From Brachypterus glaber (lineage: Eukaryota > Arthropoda > Insecta > Coleoptera > Kateretidae), in contig OY294051.1 of NCBI GenBank assembly GCA_958510825.1, forward strand, positions 3,720,001-3,784,000: a DNA stretch of 64,000 nucleotides, read 5' to 3'. Below the pieces are notes generated by a model. It was not told where the DNA came from. It saw only the letters and a list, made by a program, of their open reading frames with translations, and did not search any database. A program made the position numbers and the translations under genes. Of this stretch, positions 39,101 through 51,100 are shown in pieces. Each line of letters begins with the position of its first letter. Within the stretch, counting starts at the first letter, position 1.

Positions 39101-42100
39101 AATTTCAAAAGCTACAAGTTTTCTCAAACCACTTTTATCTTCCAATGAATAATTTGGCTGAAAAATCGAAAAAAAAACAACTTCACCCCCAACATGGTAA
39201 TTTTTGAATATCTATAACTCGATTGTTATTAATATATTAAAAAAATATGTTCAAACAAAAATTGTTGGAAATTTTCTTCTTAACAAAATTGGTTATACGC
39301 ATTTTTATCGTAAGATGCATATTTAGCGAGATAACCGCACTCACCCCTAAAATTCAAGAAGCGGGTCACCGGTGAAAAACTAACAGGAGTGTTCTGTTAC
39401 TATCTTTTAAAATAGCAGACCGTGTATATTTCATGCAATTTAACGGAAATTTTTCGTTATTTGAGTGGACTATTATCATTACTTTTGAACAAATACTCTA
39501 AATTTTGTGGGAGGTACTTAAACCACATATAACTGTTAAACGGTTTAGTATACAGACTTTAGCACACATATACCTTAGCATCTAAGCTAACTGTGTACAA
39601 AAAATAAAGTATTTGACTTTGATCCTTTACAAGTTAAGTTTATTTTACCTTTTGTTCATTAAAATCATAAAATAAATTGGCAAAAACTGACAGAGATAAC
39701 AGTTTACGGTCCCAGACTTGCCCATCTTGTTTAAGGGGTATGTATCTCAAAGCGCAGCCAAGTGTTCATATTAAATCGTTCAAAAGTTAAGGAGATTTTT
39801 ACTCTTCCTCCCTTAAAAACATTCCTGGAGCACAAAAAAATGTTACGAGGTGATACATACACTTGGAGGAACGCTTGTTAACTCTTTGGGGGTGAGAAGA
39901 GGTGGTATCTGACGGGGCGGGGGCCGTTACGGCCGTGGTTGTGGTGGTAGTTGTGGTGGTTGTGGGGTGCGCAAGGGGCAGACTCTGAGTTCTTTGGTGG
40001 GCTATGTTGCCGGACCAATTAAGACCGCCTGCTGACGTCAAAACAGAAAAGAAAAACTCCCTTTAACCCACGATACTATTTTACTACTCTAGATACTTGA
40101 TAAGTAGACTACGATACTATAATTTAAACCCCTAATGACACAAACGTGCTAAAAACATACTAAGAATATTTTAGGAATGTTCTTTCTTCATAGAACGTTC
40201 CAAAAACATTCTTAGCCCGAAATGTGCTATTGGGGACAACATACGCTATACTAGATGAACGTGTTTTGCAATAAAATGTTAACCCACATTGTAAAATGAC
40301 ATTATTTGTTGAACATTTTACTTAATATCTTTTAAAAGTTTTGAATTAAAAATTATAAATTTTGGACATGTTATGATACAACAATTGAAGCAAATGCTTA
40401 ACTGCAAGTTAGTTTTAGTTTAAAAGATATTAAGTAAACAACAAATTACTGTCATCTCACAATGTGGGTTAATATATTATTGCTTAACACAATCCAGATG
40501 AGTAATATGATAAGATATGCTAGGATACTTTTGATTCTACTTTGATCCCAACTAATAATGGCACAAACGTTTTAAAAACATGCTAAGAATGTTTTATGGA
40601 TGTTATGTCTTTTTAGAACGTTTTAAGATCATTCTCAGAACGAAGTTTGCTGTTAGAGAGAACATACATACAACATTAGGTATACTAGATATCAAGATAA
40701 ATTAAAAAAGTCATCTTGCTACATATTCACGATTTGAGTTTGACGATGTACAGGGTGTGAAAAATAATCGCGTCGGGTCCTAAGTGAAAATAGAAGTTAT
40801 ATTAAAGACTACAGAAAGATTTTTTTATGGCTATATTTTGTCCAAGTTTTGTTTTTTTTTCCTCCCAATTGCCCCGTTTGACGAACGATTCCACCCGAGA
40901 ACTTGGGTAAAAAAATCTGCGCCCAGCCTTCATGAGTTATCGTGTTTACAATTTGCGGACAGACTGATTGACAATGTTCTTTAAGTTAAGTAACATACTT
41001 TAAGCTACAGAGAATTTTCTTCCCGTTATTAAAAACTATTTTTCGAAAATATTTGATTTTTTATTCGTAAAAGCAAACATAAAAAAAACGCATTGTTGGA
41101 CACCCTGTATACCATTAAAAAGACAAAACGCCAGATTTTACATTTATCAATATCTAACACCAGTATACTGTTCAAAAATTATATTAAAAATACATAAACG
41201 CCCCAGAAATAAAGGCATATTATTAAGCTAGAGTCAAATTCACAGATGCTCAGACTGACGTCATTACTCTAGATTTAACCAGTTTTCTGGAACACTCTGT
41301 ATAATTTATAATAAAATAATAAAAAATTCTTTGGATGCTTCTAATTATAAATATTATATTATGTTTTTAAATTAATGTTATACTATTTTTATTACCTAAT
41401 TATATTATTATTTTATACTTAATGAAAAAAAAAGTAGGTTTACGAGATATTTTTAATAACTTATTCTTCGAAGTGTAAAAAATTATAAACAATGAAATTT
41501 GGTATATTGAAGGTGTCTGGAAATAAAAATTTAGTTCAACTTTCGAATAAGCCAAACATTATTTCATTGATCTATTCTACGAAAAATTGAGATCATTTCA
41601 AGAATAAGACTTACAAAAACTATCTGCATTTTGGGGTACACTATTAGAAAAAAATATAGTAAAATAGAGGGATTTTTTTTAACATAACTCTCCTTCCGCG
41701 TTGCTATACTAGGGTAAAAACTGTAATAGTTTGCATAATATGACATTTTTTGTGTCAAAATTTTGCTAATTATTTACATAAAAATGTACCTATATAGGTA
41801 TGATCCTATAGGCCTATAGGATCATCTGACAAAAATATTAGAATTTTTCCTCTTCTTTCTTTTGGTATAATTTTCTACAGGGTGATTAAAAAAACATTTG
41901 TATTTTTTCTTACAAAATTTTATTCAAAAAATATTTTACTACTGTGTATCTTTATTATCAACTGTACAAAAATATGTACTGAGGGAAAACATTAAAAAAC
42001 CCTCTTTATTATATTATTTTAAAAATCAATAGAGTGAGCCAAAACAATAAATATATTTTTTTTGTTATTTTTTAAAAAAGTTTGGCAATTTAAAAAAATG

Positions 42101-45100
42101 TGTCCAATAGATTTTTTTTAAATTAGTCTTTAAATGATCCCAATCGTAGAATAGGTCTATAAAATAATATTTGAAGATTACACGACAAAAACGCTAATGT
42201 GTGACCATCAACGAACTAATAACTCTTCTCTCTAGAACACGCATTTCATTTGTAAAAACTGACAAAAACGTAGCCAACATATACATTTGTCTGTCTTACT
42301 CGCACAGCTTTGTTCTAACAGAGACAACAATAACAGTTACTGGTAACTGTTATTGTTCAGGCCTGAATATACCTACTATTTGTTTACAAACAAACCGAGA
42401 TGTTGGCGATACTTTATAGTAACGGTATGCGTATTCTAGAGAGAAGAGTTATTAGTTCGTTGGTCACAATGCGAATAAGGTCGACTTTGACATAAATAAG
42501 CACGATATACCGTGCGCATTTATGTGGAAGTCGCACGGCGACCATTAGCGTTTTTGTCGTGTAGTCTTCATTTGGTTTATTCAAAGTTGAACTAAATCTT
42601 CATTTCCAAACACCGTAATATTACGATAAAAATATCATTTTCTAAGCATATAATGTTTAATATGTTTGTTAATGAAACACAATTAAATAGATTATAATTA
42701 TTATTTCTAACTACTTCAACGTCTACATTTGTATAAGAATAAATAGTTTAAAATTTCAGTTGGAATAAGCAATAATTATTATTTACGTATGCGATTTTTC
42801 CTTTAATAACTAGAGGATGTCCCAAGATTTTGGTTTCAAATTTTAAATAAAAATCCAAAAAAAAAAAAGAAATACGTAAATTTGACACACTAGAAACCCT
42901 TTGTGCAGGATTAAATACAGGGCGTGTCAAAAGGCCGGCCCCCCTTTAACTTTTGAACGGCTTAAGATATCAACTTGAAATTTGGAACACATAAATAACA
43001 TAACCCAAATAAATTTTTGGTATATGTTTGATATGCTTAGGGGGCACAATGGAGAGAGGGAGCAAGGAGGTACATTTTTTTTTTAATAGAAAGGGGGTTC
43101 GCGTGATACATCGTTTTAAAGCTTATAAAAATCTCTATTCAACCATATATTTTTAATTTTTTAAACATTTTCTTAAAGTTTTCATTTTTCATTTTTTTTT
43201 TGTAAAAAATGCGATTTTTTTGTTGTAAAATTTTATTTATATAATCAAAATTAGTTTAAAAGTATAATTGATGTATTTGCATCATGAAATAAATAATTTT
43301 TCAAAAATTGTTTGATTTTTTTAAAGAAATTTTGACGAAAATTCCCATTTTTAACCCTATTCTAAACCGCCAAAAATTGCTACGAAAAAATAAAAAAATA
43401 ATATTTGGGCAAATAGAAAATTTTATAAACTTTAAAATGATGTATCACACGACCCCCCTTTCTATTTAAAAAATCCCCCTTGCCCCCTGTCTCCATTGTG
43501 CTCTCTAAGCACACCAAATATATACCAAAAAAATATTTGGGTTATGTTAATTATGTGTTCTTTTCAAGTTGATATATTAAGCCGTTCCAAAGTTAAAGTG
43601 TGGGGGGGGCGGACTTTTGAAACGCTCTGTATAGATTTTTTCTGGTTACTATGTTTTTTTTTACAATAAAGAAAAATTCGCATTAAACCGTCACGCTGAT
43701 CCTGAACACAAATGAAGTTTAAGTGACTTAAGTCATTTAAACTAAATTTGTGTTTAGGGTCAGCGTACCGTGGGACTAGTCCAAGTCTTTGGAGCTGCTG
43801 CATTAATAGACCGATTTAAATGAAATTTGGCACACGAACATTTAAAAAAAAATGGTATTTTTAATTTATAACGCTTTCTTGCATTACTTCTTTTGTGCAC
43901 TAATAGAATGAAAATTCAATTTTAAACTCAACTTTAAATGCCTAAAGCAAGACTTATGAAGAAAGTAGTACTATTTTTTTACCATTAGTACTGAATAATT
44001 TTTAGTCTTCCCCTGATTATGCTATAAAGGATAATGCCCACATTCTGAGGTGTGATTATATCTTAACTTTGGAAAGAGATAGACGATGAACATATGAAGT
44101 AAGCCACCACCAAAAATAATTCTTAAGTTATAAATAATAGTTGGTATAAGTTTAGTAGTATTAGTAGTAAATTTTTGGGTTGGCCAAAGCCGGACAACTA
44201 GACCATTTCTGGCCCTTTTTGTCACCCCAGGCAATTCCAGCCAATTACTTGGTATAAGTTTAAATTTTACATATTAGATGGGATCTTAAATTACTTACAA
44301 ATACTTTTTCTAAACACATAAAAGAAAGGAAAACAAGTATCGTAATAATATCGAGGGCTTTATAACCTATAGGCGTATACGCTATTTTTTTATATTTTGA
44401 TAGTTTTAAGTTTTGTTTAATAACCCAAACCTAAAACCGTCAAAATTAAAAAAAAATGGGGTATATGCTTCTATGTTATGAAACCCTCGATACATTATAG
44501 GTATTTACAAAATAGTGCAGAAAAGAAGAAATAGACTCATTTTATATCCAAGCTTAATCCGCAAAAAACAACTCCATATGAGCTTAATAGTGAAATAAAC
44601 GGCTATACCGGGTGTTTTAGGAAGGTGGTTCACCCCCCCTAACTTTTTTATTTTTTTAGGTAGTATCGTGAAATTTGCAGGAGATATATTATGTATAATT
44701 TAAGATTTTTTGACATAGTTGACATTTTTTTGGCACTTCCGGTTTTGATTTTAAATTTTAAAAAGTCCAAACCTTTACGATCCCACCTAAAAAAAGTAAA
44801 AAAGTTAAGGGGGGTGAACCACCTTCCTGAAACACCCAGTATAAAGTATAAAAACCCACAACTGATAAAATAAACTCACGCGCTAATGAAAAAGCTACCT
44901 GTTTTTACCAATAATGAACAGATCGTTTTTTCATACGGGGTTTTCACAGAGTTAAAAGTGACATTATTTGCGGACTATGCCTTCTAAAAAACTAAACAAC
45001 CCGTATCTTAACTGAAACCGAAACAACTTCTACGCAAATAGATAAGGCACTGTTCACTTATAGGATAGTTTTAAGAAAAAAAGGTATATATTCGAGGATT

Positions 45101-48100
45101 TGGATTTTAAACATGGTGTGCAGAGAAATTTTAAAATAAAATTCACTGACATTCCCAGGTTTTTCAGAGAAATATCAGAAGCGACTACTTATTATAATAT
45201 TATAAGCTGTAAATAAATTATAAAAAGTTATGATTAAACTAGTTAACGGCATCATAAAATAATACATACCGTCGTATTTTGTATTTTACCCATTTTACCA
45301 TGGTAATTTGCTTTTGTGGGTGATATGTAATAGCAAATTACCATCAGGATTTATTTCTAGGTGAGGCAAGATCAAAACTTAACGCCCTTAGTAAGTTTGC
45401 GCCCCCCTCGAGCTGATGACCAAAATAAAGAGGTCAACCAGCATCAGTTACGTTCTTATTTATTACCCCAAGTTGAAATGTTAACTAAAAAACGGTTGCC
45501 ACTAGACAAAAACACGCCCTACACTGACAGAACCCCAGCGTAAATAATAACGTAACTAGGTTATAGTATACAACAATAAATAATTGTATATGCGCCAAAT
45601 ACTACATATTGCATAGAATACAACAACAAAAAAGTAAACGTTCGGTATTTACAAGCTAGTGCAGTTGTTTGATTTACGACAACAAACTGTTAAGCGATCA
45701 GATTTTTCTTTGCCTCGCAAACAGCGGGGTATACGTGGCCTGCAAATCCGCAGGGTCGGATTGCCGCTGCTTCCTACGTCACGATCCTCGCTTCAAAACG
45801 CAAGCAATTCAGCTGATAAGTATGTCCGGCTGGCTAGCAGAGAGCCTGGCCGACTCTCTACTGCATTTCCAAATTGGGTTTGATGTATTTTAAATATTTA
45901 GCCCATAGATACTACATATCACATGTAATTTTACGGGAGGCATAGCGTAGTGGCTAGCGCGTATGTATAGCAAGTCTACTATCGTGAGTTCGATTCTCAC
46001 TGGCGCCGATTTGCCTTTTTCAGTTAATTAATAATTGAAATTTGGCGAAGGCGCTAAGTGAAACGGACACTCCCTAGAAACTGGTTCGAAAGTCAGTATA
46101 AGCCGGTGGTTCCCTATACTACTAGCCCAAAAAGTCCTGGACTTAGGGGATGCTTGATTAAGTAGAATAGTACGAGGTTAAACAAACAAACAAACAAACA
46201 ATTACATGTACATGTACATGCTTATCGTTGGGTATACTTATGCACATAAAAATTTTAGCCCGAAATGCCTACTTTCAATAGTTTGGTAAAAAATTTATTA
46301 GAATCAGCTGATTGTCGCCATCTTTATTAATAATCCTTCCTCAAAAAACTTTTTTGGAGAAGATAATAATATAATATCGTCGGTTTACAAGTAAAGAGCA
46401 CTAAGTCCAAAAACATGGTTTTGAGATATTGACAAATTTAACTTTCACTGTTGTTTTTTAATTTTTGTAATAATTGTTACAAAAATGCACGTTTCGCCAA
46501 ACAAACACTATGTCGCTTAGTGCAGAAACATTTGAAATAATCTACAAGTAAAACGCACTAAGTGCACTAAGTGACTTAGTGCCTATTGCCAGATAAAATT
46601 TTAATCAAAATCAAATTGGTGCGTTGTGTATAGTGGGTAACTCCCTTGGCAGTCCGCCTAGAAGTTAGTTCGGTTTACCTATACATAGATCATCAAAAAT
46701 TAATTACAGTGCCATTAAAATCCCATTTTTGCAAAAAAGTGACTTAGTGCATTTTACTTGTAAGCCGACGATATAATCTTAACTAATTAGTTATTAGAAG
46801 AGTATCCATCAAAATTTATTGTGTTATAACTGTCTAATATGGTGTAAAATACCTATAAAAATAGGTCCTAGAACGACAATAAACCATTACAATTACAATT
46901 ACAATGGCGATTTCTCCCGTTAGATTAGACAAGGACAAAAGTTCTACCCAAAAAGGATAGAAGACATACATACACTCCCACTTCCACCCAACCAAACAAA
47001 TTCTGTATTTGTTCTTTGTTGAACAAATACAATATTTACTTGGCCAGACGAAAACTGTAACAATATTTTTTTTATTAAAGAAATTACTGGCGCCATCTAA
47101 ATTTCAGTAGAATTATCTTATTCTACAGATTCACATTAGCTATGTTCGTTCGTGCCGCTTAGTGCTACACTTTCCGGCCAACTAAATAAATACTGTATTT
47201 GTTGTATGAAAAACAAATACAGTATTTATTTGGTTGGCTGGAAAGTGTAGCACAAATGAAATAGAGATAGGGTAGACGTCTTTTGTTTCATAATTCTAGT
47301 TGTAGAGATCTCCATTATAGTACAACAATGTTGTTGTATTATTAAATAAAATGAATCTACAATTTTAATAGTGTATTTAATATAACGTTAGAATGTTTAA
47401 GAATAATCGTAAAAATGGTATTATATACCTCAAACTTCTTACAACAACGTTTGGTTGTATTATTTTAAGATTTTTCTATCAGTGTATGAGCTTTGCGTCC
47501 TGAGGTAGCCGTTGTCCCCACCATGGTAAAATGAATTGTTTTATGCAAAATACGATTATATTCGGGTACAAATACCTGTAATTTTTCTTTGTAATAAAAT
47601 CCAAATCTCTTAAAATATATATTTTTTCCTAAAACTAACCTTAAAATAAACAGCTAGGTACTCAAATAAAAAAGGAGGTGATTTCAACAACGATTTACAG
47701 ACCTGATATCGAATGTCTCCGTTCTGCAGCTTTAGACGAGCTTCTCTGTATTAGATGATGATAAATACTTGCGACACCGCTCACTGTAAGCCCCATGCAC
47801 CACAATTAGACATTGAACATGTATTAGCCCAAACACACGACAAAACTTAACAACATATAACGCGATTCGCTCACCGCAGTAATGAGAAGAATCTAGCATA
47901 TGCGCACTGGTTTGCTTATTTTTGTTTTGACGGATGTCAAAAGTGGCTTCCGTTTAGGCAGTTGTAGTTTAATGAAATAGTTTAATTTGACTGAGGTTAC
48001 GGTGCGCATCAGGTCCACAAAAATTAACTATATTTTTGCACTGATTTCTGGTTTTATTACTAAAACTTAGTGTCTTGAATATAATTAGGTGCGGAAATCC

Positions 48101-51100
48101 AGTTTTTTTGTTAGAATATATAACAAAAGATAGTTAAAATACTCGAATTTCTGTTTGATTTTTTTAATGGGGGGGTTGGTTTACGTTAACAATGGTTTGG
48201 TTTGGTGGTTTGCTGGTTTGGTGTTTTTTTTTTAATGGGAGGCGTTGGTTTACGTTAACAATGGTTTGGTTTGGTACTTTACTGGTTTGGTGTTTTTTTT
48301 TTAATGGGAGGCGTTGGTTTACGTTAATAATGGTTTGGTAGTTTGCTGGTTTGGTGTTTTTTTTAATGGGAGGCATTTTTCAGATACGATATTTTAGAAT
48401 TTAGAAGGCGATATATTTTTTGAATCAAGTGTTAATTAATGAATATTCCGCAATTTTTTTTTACGAAAATACTATTAAAAGCGAGTACTTTTAGCCAATT
48501 AAAAAAAACTGTTAGCTCGCAAAGAAAAAAGTAGATATTTTTGTAAAATTCTGCAAAAGAATGTTACATAACCTTAAAATAATTTTTGGCATACGTCAAA
48601 ACAAAAATAAGAAAATCAGTGCGCATGCGCTGGATTCTTATCATTACTGCGGTGAGTGAATCGTCATATAACTACAATTTACGATGACATTGATATCGTC
48701 ACTCAAAATGCAAAAGGTCATATGTTAAATTTTACTTTCTTTTACCTCGGTGCTAAATTGTGGCATTTTAATCTGAATAAAGTGAACATTTAACTTTACA
48801 CTGTGTGAAGTTTAATGTCATTTCATTTAGGTTTCCTACAATTTAGAACAACAAAGTTAAATTTAACATAAGACCTTTTGCACTTTGAATGACGATATGT
48901 ATACTTGTGGTGGACATTTCTTACAGTCTTAGGCAAGCTTCAATTTAAAATATTCTTAGTACGATTACTCAAGAACTATTTGAGCCTATAACTTTAAATT
49001 TAACATAGATTTTTTACTAGGTAAGGAATCTGTATTATAAATTTGAAATATTTAGCTTAAATAGTTCTTTAGTAATGGTACTTACAAGATTATGTTGACA
49101 TCTCTAAAAACTTAACTCGACTTTTTTTTTCTCTTCAAAAGTCATCGAGACTATAAGAATATCCCACCGAAGTATTTTAATCACAATATTAATATTTTTA
49201 ACATAACTTTAATTATGGTCATGACTATGGGTAATAATTGACTGTTGTTAAATTTTTAATGTTTTGAGTAGTTAAGCATTATTAGTTAATAGGTTAAAAT
49301 GATATGAATTAATTAAAAGGTATTAAATGAGATGATTTCTGGAAAATACAAAAAAAAATATATTTAATTCATGAGACGTTAAGGTAAGGCGGCATCCATG
49401 TATGATATGATAATTTTGACTAATTACAATATGACACTGTCAGCACAGCTGCAAATGTTGCCAAAGTTACAACTTTTCTTTGTTTGTACCAATAAAAAAT
49501 AGTAACTGAACGCAAAAATACTTTATTACAATCGAAAATAAAATAGCGTATGGTACACGGACGAAAATTGTTTTAGGGCGACGACGCGTCATGACGGTTG
49601 CCTCTGAGATCGGCTGACTATTCTCGTAATCACCCTAAAAACAGTATTTTTTATCGTTTGGTATCATAAATAACCATTTTGTACTAGGGTTAAAATAGAC
49701 TTCTTCTTCTGCAGCATGATTAGATGAAGAAAAATATATTTTCATTGATAGTTTGAAATGTTTCAATTAAGAAAAATTGCTTCAGTGCAATTTGAAATAT
49801 TTAAATATAAAATTTTCTTTAGAATGTTCCGGAATTAACATCTCATAAATTCTTATCAAACGAAAATCTTGTCGCGCTGTAATTGATTATAATCTAACTG
49901 TTATTGAACAGTAGGGTGAGCTAAAAAATGAAAATTTTCTATCTGAGTTACCATCTTACAAACATCGCTTATTCTTTTTGAAACTAATAAATATATGCAA
50001 GAACTATAAAATTCACGTTTACACAGTTTTGAAAATCATTGTATTGTGCATATTTTTGACTTTTTTTTTCTGTAAAAACCACTCAAATAGAAAAAAACAG
50101 TACAAAATACTTATTTAGTTCTACTATTCGCTCACTTCCGATTAAAAAACTCGCCGCAATCGGTTGTTTGGACGCTCGTGCCAAAAACGTCCATAATGAA
50201 ACTAGTATTTTAATATACTTCGATTTTTTACGATACGATTATTTGGCGTATTTAACTTCACCAGTTGTTTCATTCATTATACAACTATACAAGGTTGGTA
50301 GTCCAAGGGATACCAACTTTGTATACTTGGATAATGAATGAAACAGAAGGTATTGGGAATTAATGAATATTGGTACAACTATAGTGAAGTTAAATATGCA
50401 AAATAATCGAATCTTGAAAAGTAAAACTATATGTGACCCATTTAATGTGTCAATTTTTTTTTTTTTCAATGAGCTAATCATTTTTCTCTCTAGAAAAGGC
50501 ATTTCATTCGTAAAAACTGACAAAAACGTCGGCAACATAAACACGCGTCTGTCTTACTCGCATATCTTTGTTCTAACAGAGACAACAATACCAGTTACTG
50601 GTAATTGTTATTGTTCAGGCCTGAATATACCTACTATTTGTTTACAAACAAACCGAGATGTTGGCGATACTTTATTTTAACGGTATGCGTATTCTAGAAA
50701 GAAGAGTTATTAGTTCGTTGTTTTTTTCGGGTTCTAATTTAAAAAATTTCTACGTAAGAATACGATAAAAACTACGTAAATTTGACAAACTAAGTGGGTT
50801 TTTTTGTGCAGGATCACACATACTATTATTTGGCCACCGCATAGAGGATGTTATAATCAATTTATTTATTAATATTAAAAAAAAACAGATAATTAAAGAG
50901 ATGGAAATGTAGTGCGTAAATGAATTAAATCTAATCTTTGTAAATAAATTAAAGTGGCCTCGAGAATTTTGCGTAATATGCATGTAAACTTCCAGAAGAA
51001 AGGGGCCCTGTACAGGAAATACCTACACATCCTTTAACAACGGGTGATTCTACATCAAACATATGAAAAAAAAATTAGCTACGCCTCTTTAAAAGGGTCC

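Larger units (their letters stand above)
33159..39860 (-). other. IRS intron, mostly repeats
   Basis: Contains element E copy 1 with nested insertions, repeat MM copy 2, small hairpins, a LINE remnant and the foldback N, all listed separately. I saw no extra IRS exon. Confidence 0.6.

Noticed and set aside
42201..42419. A 60-70-residue frame (with CYCSGLN, CLQTNRDVGD) that recurs at 22879, 42201, 50363 and elsewhere, suggesting a conserved small protein
   Set aside because: It lies inside the family A MITE in every case. The likeness follows from the shared DNA, the frame runs off the ends differently in each copy, and the element is palindromic.
45935..46010. A tRNA gene
   Set aside because: It has A and B boxes, but the acceptor stem does not pair and the unit continues into a SINE body with an (AAAC)n tail.
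48164..48376. Minus-strand frame with repeated LPLKKKHQTSK
   Set aside because: It is a translation of the minisatellite in the element at 47870-48662.
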